Below are positions 33,087 through 44,310 of a stretch of DNA of 64,000 nt, piece after piece (position 1 is the stretch's first letter; every line of letters begins with the position of its first letter). The notes beneath the pieces are model-generated. The model saw nothing but the letters and a program-made list of their open reading frames with translations. It was not told where the DNA came from and did not search any database. Source of the stretch: Thalassobacillus sp. CUG 92003 (GTDB lineage: Bacteria; Bacillota; Bacilli; Bacillales; Halobacillaceae). The position numbers and the translations under genes were made by a program. The stretch is taken from NCBI RefSeq assembly GCF_013618635.1, contig NZ_JABLSJ010000004.1:327024-391023 (forward strand), written 5' to 3'.

Positions 33087-35141
33087 TTAGTAGGAAACAG
33101 TTTCTTCCTTAATGACTTCATCGTCACGCACGACTTTATATGTGGCTTGACGATCCGGTGCTATCGTTAAATCAAATTCAAATTCTGTTTCTTCGGTTAT
33201 CGTTTCTTCCCGGAAGACTTCAGAAATATCGTTATTCATATCATCAATATAGATGAGCACCTTCTGTTCCTTTGAGTCATTATTTTGGTTATTATTCTCG
33301 TTGTTGTTTCCATTATTTCCGTTGTTGCCATTGTTGGCGCCGTTACCATTATTGCCTGAAGAATCTTCATCATCTGAGTTGTCTGGCTGGTACGGGACCG
33401 TAACACTGACGGTCTCTGTCCGAGGGGGTTCCTCTTTTGGCCCTATCGATTCTGTAAGGGTGACAGTGGAACCCACTTCAACTTGAGAAAAAGCTTCCGG
33501 TTCCTGAGAAATGATATGCCCTTCTGAGACATCCTCTGAGTGGGCTTCCTCGAATTCCACATTAAGGTCATTTTCATTTAAATAGCTTTCCGCATCTTCC
33601 CGGGTCTCCCCTTCAAGTTGTTTCAACATCACGGTAGGCGGTCCGACGCTCACTTTGAAAATGACGCGTGCTTCTTCAGGTACGACTTCTTCTTCGGACT
33701 GGGGCTGGATTTGCTCTATAATTTGCCCATCAGGTTGGTCAGACGTCTCTTCAATCGGGATAATGTTCCCATAACCTTTCTCTTCAAGCTCGGCTTTAAC
33801 GCTTTCATAATCGTCGCCTACATAACTGCCAAACGCGACCTTTTCCTTCCCGCGGCTGGAATAAAGTGTCACAGTCGAACCTTCTTCAATAATTCTTCCG
33901 GCTTCAGGGTCTGATTTAATAACATATCCTTCTTCAATGTTTTCTGAATACATTGTTTCTCGTTCAACATTTAAATTCAAATTATTCAGTTCACTGTACG
34001 CTTCTTCATATTCCATTCCATCCACATTAATCATTTCCACATCTTTTGGCTGAATAATGCCGGGAATCATGAAAATTGCAGCAATAGCAGCAAGGAGGAG
34101 AACAGTCACAATCGATACAGCCCATATCCATCGCTTTTTCTTTTTCTTCTTAGGAGGAGGCGTTTCTTTTTCAGGATGGGTTTTGGTTTGCTGCCCATTC
34201 GTATGAACGATGGTATCCCCCTCTTGATTATTCGAGAAAGATTCCTCAGTAATGACCGGGATCGCCTTCGTTTGTTCGTCTTCATCGTCTGGAATTGTGA
34301 ACACAGGTTCATTTATATGGTCAGGATCGAACGCAACTTCAATCGCTTCTTCCATCTCACTGACCGACTCATAACGATGAAACGGGTCTTTTGCAGTTGC
34401 TTTTAACACAATATTCTCAACGCTTTGTGGAGTATCAGGATTCCATCGTTTCAATGAAGGTGTGTCATGTTGTAAATGTTTGAGCGCGATCGAAACAGGG
34501 GATTCGCCTGAAAATGGCAATCTGCCTGTCAAAAGTTCAAATAAGACGATGCCAAGGGAATAGATATCGGATTTTTTTGTGGCCATCCCTCCCCTAGCCT
34601 GCTCAGGTGATAAATAATGAACTGACCCCAAAACCGAATTCGTCTGAGTCAAAGCTGTCGCGCTGAGCGCCATTGCAATCCCAAAATCGGTCACTTTCGC
34701 ATGACCATAATGATCGATTAATATATTTTGCGGCTTAATATCACGATGAACGATGCCGTTGTCATGGGCATGGGAAATGGCTGACGTGATTTGGCGCATG
34801 ATATCGAGTGCTTCTTCTACACTGATCGGACTATTCTGCTGTATGTATTGTTTCAGCGTTAGTCCATCAACATATTCCATGACCATATAATAAATATCGT
34901 CTTCTTCCCCGACATCATATATATTGACAATATTAGCATGGGATAAACTTGTAGCAGAATGGGCCTCTCGGTGAAAGCGCGCAATAAATTCTTCATCGTC
35001 TCCGTATTCCAACCGGAGCACTTTGATTGCAACATCCCGGTCAAGAATTTTATCCCGAGCATGATAAACATTAGCCATTCCGCCGCCACCGATCATATTA
35101 TCGATCAGATAACGATCATTCAGCAGCCGATGGTGCAACAT
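33087..35141 (-). CDS. prkC: Eukaryotic-type serine/threonine kinase PrkC with PASTA repeats
   Basis: 684 residues. The kinase domain (about 10-270) has the ATP lysine K40, HRDIKPQN with D134, and DFG at 152-154. After a basic stretch comes one membrane segment (about 338-362), then three extracellular PASTA repeats (about 365-570), an Asn/Gly-rich linker (about 590-620) and a C-terminal Ig-like part. PrkC senses muropeptides and lipid II, phosphorylates many targets and triggers spore germination in B. subtilis. The start overlaps the prpC stop by 1 base (TAATG). The Asn/Gly-rich linker is notable for its low complexity. Confidence 0.97.
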   Translation of the reverse strand: MLHHRLLNDRYLIDNMIGGGGMANVYHARDKILDRDVAIKVLRLEYGDDEEFIARFHREAHSATSLSHANIVNIYDVGEEDDIYYMVMEYVDGLTLKQYIQQNSPISVEEALDIMRQITSAISHAHDNGIVHRDIKPQNILIDHYGHAKVTDFGIAMALSATALTQTNSVLGSVHYLSPEQARGGMATKKSDIYSLGIVLFELLTGRLPFSGESPVSIALKHLQHDTPSLKRWNPDTPQSVENIVLKATAKDPFHRYESVSEMEEAIEVAFDPDHINEPVFTIPDDEDEQTKAIPVITEESFSNNQEGDTIVHTNGQQTKTHPEKETPPPKKKKKKRWIWAVSIVTVLLLAAIAAIFMIPGIIQPKDVEMINVDGMEYEEAYSELNNLNLNVERETMYSENIEEGYVIKSDPEAGRIIEEGSTVTLYSSRGKEKVAFGSYVGDDYESVKAELEEKGYGNIIPIEETSDQPDGQIIEQIQPQSEEEVVPEEARVIFKVSVGPPTVMLKQLEGETREDAESYLNENDLNVEFEEAHSEDVSEGHIISQEPEAFSQVEVGSTVTLTESIGPKEEPPRTETVSVTVPYQPDNSDDEDSSGNNGNGANNGNNGNNGNNNENNNQNNDSKEQKVLIYIDDMNNDISEVFREETITEETEFEFDLTIAPDRQATYKVVRDDEVIKEETVSY

Positions 35142-35899
35142 TATGCTTCACCTTCTTTCGCATCAGGTGAATCATATTCCACAACGGCTAACGTAATATT
35201 ATCTTCCCCGCCTCGTTGGTTTGCGAGTCTGATCATTTCATGGGAAAACTCATGAAGTTTACCTTGATAAGATGCCATTACAGTAAGTTCCTCATCTGTT
35301 ACTTTATTCGTTAATCCATCCGAACACAGTAAGAGCATATCGCCGTATTCAAACATGAGCGATTTTCGTTCCACGGTTATGCCAGACTCTGTTCCTAGAG
35401 CCTTTAACAGAACATTTTTCCTTGGATGATGTTCTGCTTCTTCTTTACTGATCTGACCCGATCGCACCAGCTCATTGACAAGAGAATGATCCTGAGTAAT
35501 TTGCTTGAATCCATACGAATTGTACAAGTAACAGCGACTATCGCCAATATGAGCGACTGTGACGAACTGTTCAGTGCATATAGCCGCCACGACAGTTGTC
35601 CCCATCCCTATACAGTCTTCATGATGAGATGCATAATTCAATATGTCCTCATTCACCTCGTGGATAGCCTGAGTTAACCACCCTTCTGCCTGTTCCGGGG
35701 TCGCCATCCTGCCAGCCTGTTGCCACTTTGTATGTAAATTGGACGCAGTCATTTCACTCGCCACATCACCAGCCCGGTGGCCTCCCATCCCATCAGCCAC
35801 CACGGCGAGTATCTGGTTGTTAGCATTGTGGTACAGACCGCCTGCATCTTCATTATGTTGTCTTACCTGTCCCTGATCGGTCAAAAAGTAACCGTTCAT
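35141..35899 (-). CDS. prpC: PP2C-type protein phosphatase PrpC
   Basis: 252 residues with the PP2C metal-binding motifs VVADGMGGHRAGDVAS, VAHIGDSRCYLY, LLCSDGLTN and GGEDNITLAVV. It reverses PrkC phosphorylation. It is coupled to prkC by a 1-base overlap. In B. subtilis rlmN lies between rsmB and prpC; here only 45 bases separate them and rlmN is absent. Confidence 0.97.
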   Translation of the reverse strand: MNGYFLTDQGQVRQHNEDAGGLYHNANNQILAVVADGMGGHRAGDVASEMTASNLHTKWQQAGRMATPEQAEGWLTQAIHEVNEDILNYASHHEDCIGMGTTVVAAICTEQFVTVAHIGDSRCYLYNSYGFKQITQDHSLVNELVRSGQISKEEAEHHPRKNVLLKALGTESGITVERKSLMFEYGDMLLLCSDGLTNKVTDEELTVMASYQGKLHEFSHEMIRLANQRGGEDNITLAVVEYDSPDAKEGEA

Positions 35900-35944
35900 A
35901 AGTTCTCACCTCATTTCTTGGTTACGTACGTCATTTGCTCTTTC

Positions 35945-37291
35945 CTATCGTTTTTGAAGCCTGGTTAAAAAGAAGCCATCAGAGTCAAATTGGTACGGAA
36001 ATATTTGCAGACCGACATCACTCTGGCCAGAGCTGTTCTTTAACATTTCCGGTAAATAATGGAAAAATGCCTGATCCATTTCAAAATCTTGATGATGCTC
36101 CAAAAATGCTCCAATCACATTCTCATTTTCAGCACGGTCCACTGTACAGGTGCTGTAGACTAGTTTACCACCTGGTTTCAACAGCGGGGCGATTTCTTTA
36201 AGCAATTCTCCTTGAATGACACTCAACGCTTCAATATCTTTTTCAGACTTATGGTATTTAATATCCGGTTTACTTCGCAATACGCCTAACCCCGAACAAG
36301 GTGCATCGATCAATATCCGGTCAAAGGTTTCCGGGGAATGCTTACCCTGTAAATGTCTCGAATCAGCCTGGGAAGCGGTTATTGTCGTAAGATTCAAGTG
36401 GACCGCTTTCTCTTCTACCATTTTGGCTTTATTACTGTGGAGATCATAAGCTGTAATGTGCCCTTTATCATGCATGAGCTCCGCCATATGTGTCGTTTTT
36501 CCGCCCGGAGCACTGCAAGCATCCAACACATCCAAGCCCGGACCTAAATCCATCAACTCTGCAACAAGCATAGAGCTTTGGTCTTGGATAGTCAATTTTC
36601 CTTCAGAAAAGAGAGGGTGTTTTAAAATATTACCTGAGTCAATCACGATGCCTTGAGGAGACAATTGGCTGGCCGTCACCTCGAAGCCATCTTCTTGAAG
36701 CATCCGCATGGCTTCTTCACGATCAATCTTGAGAGGTTGGATTCGAACAGCAGCAGGCTTTTGATGAATATTAGCATGGGCCATTCGTTCCGTCACTTCA
36801 AACCCGTACATTCCGATCCATCGTTGAATCATCCAGCGAGGATGGCTCGTTTCAATCGCTAAACGCTCAACAGGATCTTCAATTGTTTCAAGCGAAGGGA
36901 CCCCCTTGCGTTGAATATTCCGGAGTACGCCGTTCACCAAGGAAGCCACCCCTTTATGACCCTTATCCTTAGCTATATTAACCGCTTCATGGATAATCGC
37001 GTGGTCCGGCACTTTATCTAAAAACTTCATTTGGTAGACTGACATGTATAACAACCATTTTACCCAGGCGTGTAATTTTTTCTGTTTCGTAATAAAAGGT
37101 GCTGTATAAAATTCAATCAAGTCGCGACGCTGCAAGGTACCGTACACGATTTCGGTGAGCAAAGCGCCATCACGATCCGATAGCCCCTTGTGGTGCATCG
37201 CCTGGTCAATCAGGACGTGACTGAACCCACCCTGATCCCCGATTTTTGTCAGTATGTCCAACGCCGTTTCTCTTAACGTAAAACTACTCAT
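35945..37291 (-). CDS. rsmB: 16S rRNA (cytosine-967-C5)-methyltransferase RsmB
   Basis: A 448-residue methyltransferase with an N-terminal NusB-like RNA-binding domain (about 1-140) and a C-terminal SAM domain with [30 protein letters not shown] (TCT/PC cysteines) and [13 protein letters not shown]. The catalytic Cys is in YSTCT and the second conserved Cys in DAPCSG. The ATG at 37291 is chosen over a GTG three codons upstream; either overlaps the end of fmt. It is the conserved fmt-rsmB pair. Confidence 0.95.
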   Translation of the reverse strand: MSSFTLRETALDILTKIGDQGGFSHVLIDQAMHHKGLSDRDGALLTEIVYGTLQRRDLIEFYTAPFITKQKKLHAWVKWLLYMSVYQMKFLDKVPDHAIIHEAVNIAKDKGHKGVASLVNGVLRNIQRKGVPSLETIEDPVERLAIETSHPRWMIQRWIGMYGFEVTERMAHANIHQKPAAVRIQPLKIDREEAMRMLQEDGFEVTASQLSPQGIVIDSGNILKHPLFSEGKLTIQDQSSMLVAELMDLGPGLDVLDACSAPGGKTTHMAELMHDKGHITAYDLHSNKAKMVEEKAVHLNLTTITASQADSRHLQGKHSPETFDRILIDAPCSGLGVLRSKPDIKYHKSEKDIEALSVIQGELLKEIAPLLKPGGKLVYSTCTVDRAENENVIGAFLEHHQDFEMDQAFFHYLPEMLKNSSGQSDVGLQIFPYQFDSDGFFLTRLQKR

Positions 37292-38231
37292 TCTGTTCAC
37301 CCAGCTTATCTCCGATACTTAAGGAACTTCCGGTGCCATTTAAAAAGTCTGTTGCAGACATACGTTTCTTGCCTGAGGGTTGGACACTGGTCAATTTAAT
37401 ACCTTTTTGATCACCCGTTTGAACAATAAATCCATCAGCTTCAATGGCTGCAACTTCTCCGGCTGCTCCATTAAAGGTCTGGTTAACAGGGGTCCCCCAC
37501 CATACTTTGAGCGGTTTCCCTTGATAGTAGGTTGCGGCTACCGGCCAAGGGTGTAATCCTCTAATATGGTTATAGACGTGTTGCTGCGATTCCTGCCAAT
37601 TGATCCATTCCTGGTCCCGTTTGATATTTCGGGCAAATGACACATCCGCTTCATTTTGTTGAATCGGCTGGATCGCTTGTTTAAACAAGCGAGGGATCGT
37701 CTCGGATAGAAGTTCGGCTCCGGCAGAAGCGAGTTTATCATGAAGGGACCCAACGTGATCCTCTTCAGTTATGGGAACTTCCGTCTGCGTTAAAATATCC
37801 CCTGCATCCAGTTTCTTAACCATATACATAATGGTAATGCCGGTTTTCTTTTTACCTTCCAAAAGAGCATAATGAATAGGAGCTCCGCCTCTTAATTCAG
37901 GAAGCAGCGATGCATGGACATTGATGCAGCCATACTCCGGCCTTTCCAATAACTCAACCGGTAGAATTTGACCATACGCAGCCGTCACAATAAGATCAGG
38001 TTGATACGCCAAAACTTTATGATATTCCTCATTGATTTTCTCTGGTTGCAGTACAGGAATGTCATGGTGATGAGCTGCTTCTTTGACAGGGGGCGGGGTA
38101 AGCACACGTTTTCTCCCTTTAGGGCGGTCTGGCTGTGTAACCGCCAATACGACCTCGTAGCCGTCAGCGACGATGCGGTTTAGTACCGGCACCGCAAAGT
38201 CCGGTGTGCCCATAAAAACGATTCGTTTCAT
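37284..38231 (-). CDS. fmt: Methionyl-tRNA formyltransferase
   Basis: 315 residues. It formylates initiator Met-tRNA with 10-formyl-tetrahydrofolate. [17 protein letters not shown] opens the protein, and the catalytic region is [23 protein letters not shown], with the Asn-His-Asp set (Asp in [11 protein letters not shown]). A C-terminal OB domain follows from about 205. In B. subtilis def (peptide deformylase) lies between priA and fmt; here only 18 bases separate them and def is missing. Confidence 0.97.
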   Translation of the reverse strand: MKRIVFMGTPDFAVPVLNRIVADGYEVVLAVTQPDRPKGRKRVLTPPPVKEAAHHHDIPVLQPEKINEEYHKVLAYQPDLIVTAAYGQILPVELLERPEYGCINVHASLLPELRGGAPIHYALLEGKKKTGITIMYMVKKLDAGDILTQTEVPITEEDHVGSLHDKLASAGAELLSETIPRLFKQAIQPIQQNEADVSFARNIKRDQEWINWQESQQHVYNHIRGLHPWPVAATYYQGKPLKVWWGTPVNQTFNGAAGEVAAIEADGFIVQTGDQKGIKLTSVQPSGKKRMSATDFLNGTGSSLSIGDKLGEQNE

Positions 38232-38249
38232 ATTTCAAGGTCTCTCCTT

Positions 38250-40661
38250 TTACATCAGCTGGTATGGTTGAAAATCTACCGTAATCTGCAGTCCATTCTC
38301 TTCTTTCATTTCATCTTCATAGTAATGCAGAATGCGTTTTATCAGTTTTCGCTGCTCAGGTTCCTTTTTGTATTTTATCATGCATTGATAGCGATATCTA
38401 TTATTGATCCGCGTTAAAGCGGAAGGTGTAGGGCCGAGCACATTAGCCTGGTCAGACAGTTTCGTTTTCATAAATTGAGCAATTTTCATCGCGGCTTCTT
38501 TGACACGAAGCTGGTTCGGATGCGAAATCGTAATCAAGGTCAAAAAATAATAGGGGGGATACTGAAAAGCCTTCCTCAGTTTCATTTCCTCATGAAAAAA
38601 AGATCCATAATCATAGCGACTGGCAAGCTCGATACTGTAATGCTCAGGTGAATAAGTCTGCACAATCACTTCGCCGGGTTTATAGTGCCTTCCCGCTCTC
38701 CCACTCACTTGTGTCAGCAATTGAAACGTTTTTTCAGAAGCCCGAAAATCAGGAAGATTCAATAGGGTATCTGCAGCCAATACCCCCACCAGTGTGACAT
38801 TCCCAAAGTCAAGCCCTTTGGCAATCATTTGTGTCCCTAATAGAATATCAGCCTTGCCGTCCCCAAACTGTTTCAACAACTTTTCATGGGCGCCTTTTCT
38901 CCGGGTGGTATCCACGTCCATCCGGATGACTTCAGCTTCCGGTAATAATTGCTGAAGAGATTCTTCGACTTTTTGAGTCCCTGTTCCGAAATACCGGATC
39001 GTCTCACTTTCACATTCAGGGCATTGAGCAGGCATTGGTTCCTCATAGGAACAATAATGGCATTTTAGCGCCTCATGGTTACGGTGGTAGGTTAAGGCAA
39101 TATCACAATGCGGACATTCCATAACTTCGCCGCAATCCCGGCACATGACAAACGTGGAATACCCGCGTCGGTTTAAAAACAAGACCGTCTGTTCATTTTT
39201 TTCTATCCGTTCCTTGATCTTTTCGATTAAAGCACGTGAGAACATCGACCGATTGCCCGCATGAAGCTCATCTCTCATATCCACCAACTCAACCTCGGGC
39301 ATGTTGGCATCCATCATGCGTTTCGTCAGCGTGAGAAGCGTGTAATTGCCTTTCTGAGCCCTCGCATAGGTCTCAAGAGTGGGGGTAGCACTCCCAAGCA
39401 CGACTGGGCAAGCATGGTTTTCACTTCGATAAATCGCTACGTCACGCGCATGATATCGTGTGCGGTCTTCTTGCTTATAACTGGATTCATGTTCTTCGTC
39501 AATAATGATGATACCTAAATTCGTAAACGGCGCGAAAATAGCTGATCGTGCTCCGACAACAACTTGCACTTCTTTTTTTTGTATTTTACGCCACTCATCA
39601 TATTTCTCCCCTGCAGACAAAGCACTATGAAACACAGCTACACGAGAGCCGAAACGACCTTTGAAACGTTCGACCATTTGCGGAGTAAGCGCAATTTCCG
39701 GGACGAGCATGATCGCTTCTTTCCCTTGATCGATCGCCTGTTGTATGGATTGCAAATAGATCTCCGTCTTGCCGCTTCCTGTCACGCCATGGAGTAAAAA
39801 AACACCCTGGTCTTGTTGGTTCATCGTCGTTAGTATAGGGGTGATCGCATCACGCTGCTCGTCTGTTAACGGAAACGGCTCCGTTCTTGCAAAATCTCTA
39901 TGTTGGTACGGATCACGGTATATTTCCTGCTGGTACGTAGTGAGCAAACCTTTTTTCAAAAGCGGCTTTAGTGATGCTCTGGTCGTCTGTAAATGGTCGA
40001 GCAGTTGCGCTTGAGGAATCGCTGTCGGCTGCTCTGCAAAGTAATTCAGCAGATCTTTCTGTTTAGTCGCTTGCTTTGGCAGGTCGACGATAGCTTCTTC
40101 GAGAGCTGTCGGATCATGGGCAGGTTCAATCATGGTGGTTGTTTTCGTTGTTTCCCTGCTCTTCACTTTGTACCGGACTTCTATCAGCCCTTCTCGGACC
40201 TGCTTTTGAAGCCGATTGTACGTTATGTGGGATTCTTCGAACTCCGCATACGGTACAATGTCCCGGCCAGCAAACAATTCTTCCAAATCCTCCTCTAACA
40301 CAACATCACCGTTTCGTTCTAAATCTTTATCATATTTAGCTTTCAGCACTTGAGGCAGCATCACCTGAAAACAGGAAATGTAAAAACTAAGCGTTTGTTT
40401 CGACAACCATTTGCCCAAATCCAGTAATTCTTCCGTCAAAACGGGTTCCAAATCAAGAACATCGGATAAGGACTTCAGCTTATTAAAATCACTCTCGGCG
40501 GCAAGTCCCACAACAAACCCCATTACTTTTCGGGAACCGAATGGCACAATCACCCTGACGCCAGGCTGCACGATATGCTGGTAAGCCTCAGGGATTTTAT
40601 AATCAAAAGGGCGATCCGTTTGGGTGGAAGGTACATCAACAATGACACGCGCAATGTTCAC
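38250..40661 (-). CDS. priA: Primosomal protein N' (replication restart helicase PriA)
   Basis: 803 residues. The N-terminal 3'-DNA-binding domain (IARVIVDVPSTQTDRPFDYKIP) is followed by helicase motifs LLHGVTGSGKTEIYLQ and IIIDEEHESSYKQ. The central zinc-binding cysteines lie in CRDCGEVMECPHCDIALTYH and CHYCSYEEPMPAQCPEC. It reloads the replisome at stalled forks. The start overlaps the end of coaBC by 4 bases, the conserved coaBC-priA coupling. Confidence 0.97.
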   Translation of the reverse strand: MNIARVIVDVPSTQTDRPFDYKIPEAYQHIVQPGVRVIVPFGSRKVMGFVVGLAAESDFNKLKSLSDVLDLEPVLTEELLDLGKWLSKQTLSFYISCFQVMLPQVLKAKYDKDLERNGDVVLEEDLEELFAGRDIVPYAEFEESHITYNRLQKQVREGLIEVRYKVKSRETTKTTTMIEPAHDPTALEEAIVDLPKQATKQKDLLNYFAEQPTAIPQAQLLDHLQTTRASLKPLLKKGLLTTYQQEIYRDPYQHRDFARTEPFPLTDEQRDAITPILTTMNQQDQGVFLLHGVTGSGKTEIYLQSIQQAIDQGKEAIMLVPEIALTPQMVERFKGRFGSRVAVFHSALSAGEKYDEWRKIQKKEVQVVVGARSAIFAPFTNLGIIIIDEEHESSYKQEDRTRYHARDVAIYRSENHACPVVLGSATPTLETYARAQKGNYTLLTLTKRMMDANMPEVELVDMRDELHAGNRSMFSRALIEKIKERIEKNEQTVLFLNRRGYSTFVMCRDCGEVMECPHCDIALTYHRNHEALKCHYCSYEEPMPAQCPECESETIRYFGTGTQKVEESLQQLLPEAEVIRMDVDTTRRKGAHEKLLKQFGDGKADILLGTQMIAKGLDFGNVTLVGVLAADTLLNLPDFRASEKTFQLLTQVSGRAGRHYKPGEVIVQTYSPEHYSIELASRYDYGSFFHEEMKLRKAFQYPPYYFLTLITISHPNQLRVKEAAMKIAQFMKTKLSDQANVLGPTPSALTRINNRYRYQCMIKYKKEPEQRKLIKRILHYYEDEMKEENGLQITVDFQPYQLM

Positions 40662-41863
40662 AACAGGTCATCCTTTAAATCGTTCGCAATGTGTTCGAAA
40701 ATTTTTGTGGCCAAGTCATCTTTGGACATGATGGGCATCTCCACCGTGTGCTCTTGCTTGTTCACATACACAGCAATATTCGTATCCTGTCCAAACCCTG
40801 CCCCCTCCTCTTTAATATTGTTCACAACAATGGCATCAAGGTTTTTCTTGCTCAGTTTTTGCAAACCATATTCAAGCGGTCTCTCCGATTCAGCAGCAAA
40901 CCCGACTAGAAATTGGTCCGATTTCTTTTCGCCTAGCGTGTAAAGAATATCTTTCGTCCGTTCCATTTCCACCGTGTAATCGCCAGGTTGTTTTTTCATT
41001 TTTTCTTGATACGTATGTTTGGGGCGATAATCCGCCACAGCGGCTGCTTTGATGACAATATCAGCCTGTTCAAAATGAGCCAAAACCGCTTGATACATAT
41101 CTTCAGCTGACATAACATCAATGCGGTTCACTCCTGAGGGCGTCGCTAACTCCACCGGTCCAGTAATCAACGTAACGTCCGCTCCTAAGCGGGCCGCCTG
41201 CCTTGCTAAAGCAAACCCCATTTTCCCTGAAGAAGGGTTGGAAAAATACCGAACTGGATCGATCCGCTCACGTGTTGGACCTGCTGTAATCAATACACGC
41301 CTCCCATGTAAAAAAGCCGCTTGACTGCTATCCTTCTCAAGTACTTGAATAATCGTTTCGGGTTCTTCTAATCTCCCTTTTCCTACATAACCACAGGCGA
41401 GGTAACCTTCTCCAGGCTCGATAAACTTAAAACCCCACTCATCTAATCGCTGCATGTTTTGTATCACAGAAGGATGAGCATACATGTGTACATTCATGGC
41501 AGGCGCAATATAAACTGGCGCCTCAGTGGCTAAGAGTGTTGTGGAGAGCATATCGTCGGCAATCCCGTTCGACAGTTTACCTAGAATGTTGGCAGTGGCC
41601 GGAGCAAGCAGCACCACATCCGCCCAATCCGCTACATCAATATGCTGGATTCCGGAAGGATCTTCTTCGTCAAATGTATCAGTGTACACGGGTTCTCTCG
41701 AAAGCGCCTGGAACGTCAATGGGTTGACAAACTTTGTCGCACTCTCAGTCATCACAACTTTTACTTCTGCGCCTGATTGAACAAGCTTACTCGTTAATGC
41801 ACAGGCTTTATAAGCCGCTATCCCACCTGATACACCAAGCATAATTTTCTTCCCCTTAAGCAT
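40658..41863 (-). CDS. coaBC: Bifunctional phosphopantothenoylcysteine decarboxylase / phosphopantothenate-cysteine ligase
   Basis: A 401-residue fusion. The N-terminal flavoprotein CoaC (about 1-180) has GVSGGIAAYKACAL, the PAMNVHMY motif and the catalytic Cys region (GYLACGYVGKGRLEEPE). The C-terminal CoaB domain (about 185-401) has ITAGPTRERIDPVRYFSNPSSGKMGFALA and uses CTP. It performs two successive steps of coenzyme A synthesis. The ATG at 41861-41863 follows GAGGTG. GTG and ATG codons 3 and 2 codons upstream are less likely. Confidence 0.96.
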   Translation of the reverse strand: MLKGKKIMLGVSGGIAAYKACALTSKLVQSGAEVKVVMTESATKFVNPLTFQALSREPVYTDTFDEEDPSGIQHIDVADWADVVLLAPATANILGKLSNGIADDMLSTTLLATEAPVYIAPAMNVHMYAHPSVIQNMQRLDEWGFKFIEPGEGYLACGYVGKGRLEEPETIIQVLEKDSSQAAFLHGRRVLITAGPTRERIDPVRYFSNPSSGKMGFALARQAARLGADVTLITGPVELATPSGVNRIDVMSAEDMYQAVLAHFEQADIVIKAAAVADYRPKHTYQEKMKKQPGDYTVEMERTKDILYTLGEKKSDQFLVGFAAESERPLEYGLQKLSKKNLDAIVVNNIKEEGAGFGQDTNIAVYVNKQEHTVEMPIMSKDDLATKIFEHIANDLKDDLL

Positions 41864-41896
41864 CACATTCACCTCGTTTTCTCCGTAATGATAACG

Positions 41897-41934
41897 AAGA
41901 GCCGCGCTAACATACTCAGTCCAGCGCGGCTCTT
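41897..41934. terminator. Hairpin between rpoZ and coaBC
   Basis: AAGAGCCGCGCT and its perfect complement (41897-41908 with 41923-41934) form a 12-bp stem. On the minus strand the following bases (CGTTATC) are only partly T-rich, so it may attenuate rather than fully stop transcription into coaBC. Confidence 0.6.
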
Positions 41935-41970
41935 TTAGAAAGTTTGATACGTATGTTTACTCAGCCCCGA

Positions 41971-43081
<1,111 letters not shown>

Positions 43082-43166
43082 AACTGGCTCCTCCTTCTTG
43101 ACGCTCAATCCGCGTCTCTGTTCACTATTTCTATTATATGAGAAAAAACGGTCAAATCTCAAATAA

Positions 43167-44048
43167 TTACTCTATATTTTGTACCTGTTCTTTAATTTTC
43201 TCAAGTTCACTCTTTAATGAGACGACCCATTCGCTAATTTTGGGATCATTCGCTTTAGAACCAATCGTATTCACTTCCCTATGCATCTCTTGCACGATAA
43301 AATCAAGGCGGCGACCGAGAGGCGTATCCTGCCTGATCGTTTGCATAAAATGCTCAGAATGAGACGCTAATCGCGTAATTTCCTCTGACACATCGCCTTT
43401 TTCCGCTAATAACGCAACTTCCTGCACCACTTTGCCATCATCTGAGGCGAATTCGTTTTCCGTATATGCTTCAATTCTTGCCTTGATTCGCTCCTGATAT
43501 TCACGAACTACCAAAGGTCTTCGTTCTTCGATGTTAGCGATGTGTTTGTTTACGACAGTCATGCGCTCAATTAAATCCTCTGCCAACACATCCCCTTCTT
43601 GGCTTCTCATGGAAACTAACTGTTCCATTGACCGCTCCAATGCCGTGATTAATGGGGTTTCAAGCTCATCTATGTCTGTCTCCTGCTCATTGACGGAAAA
43701 TAACGCTTCCAGCTTCGTAACATTATCAACTGATACGTCTCCAGTCAAGTCGTATTTTTGTTTCGCTTGTTGGACAAACGCCATGTATTGCTCCATTACA
43801 TCCCAATCTACATGCAAGGCTCGCTTCGTGATTCCAGCACCTTTAATGGTCACGAAGATATCGACCCGGCCTCTGTGGATGTAATGGTGAATGACCTTCT
43901 TCAATCGCTCCTCCCAATAAAGCAGCGACCCGGGGAGTTTAGGGGAAATGTCTAAATAGCGATAATTAACGCTGCGAACTTCCACCGTTATGTAGCTTTC
44001 TTGAAAATGGACCGTTTCTCTCCCATAACCCGTCATGCTATACACCAT
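43167..44048 (-). CDS. yicC: YicC-family endoribonuclease (YloC)
   Basis: 293 residues with the family N-terminus [25 protein letters not shown] and the C-terminal [45 protein letters not shown] ending. YicC proteins are hexameric endoribonucleases that target some small RNAs and transcripts. It heads the minus-strand block leading to remA-gmk-rpoZ. A candidate extended -10 (TGCTAGAAT, -10 at 44082-44087) lies upstream. Confidence 0.92.
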   Translation of the reverse strand: MVYSMTGYGRETVHFQESYITVEVRSVNYRYLDISPKLPGSLLYWEERLKKVIHHYIHRGRVDIFVTIKGAGITKRALHVDWDVMEQYMAFVQQAKQKYDLTGDVSVDNVTKLEALFSVNEQETDIDELETPLITALERSMEQLVSMRSQEGDVLAEDLIERMTVVNKHIANIEERRPLVVREYQERIKARIEAYTENEFASDDGKVVQEVALLAEKGDVSEEITRLASHSEHFMQTIRQDTPLGRRLDFIVQEMHREVNTIGSKANDPKISEWVVSLKSELEKIKEQVQNIE

Positions 44049-44280
44049 GATGCGTCACCTCACTCCTTTTATCTCACCCATATTCTAGCAAAAACAATTG
44101 CAGCCTGGCTAATCTAACCCTGAAATGCCCACCGGGGGTTTAAAAGTATTTTTATTTCAAAATTCTCTCTAATCACCTATCATCAATCAACGTGTTTCGA
44201 TATGGAAGCATAATGCGCGGCACTGCTCCGTTTAACATGCCACTTCTCTTCCAACATGGAGAAACTCCGGCTATTCATGC

Positions 44281-44286
44281 TATACT
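44281..44286 (+). promoter_or_regulatory. Candidate extended -10 of rqcH
   Basis: TATACT preceded by TGC makes an extended -10 only about 25 bases before the ATG. The -35 region is not convincing. Confidence 0.4.
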
Positions 44287-44310
44287 AGCAATCATGAGAG
44301 GTGAACGATC

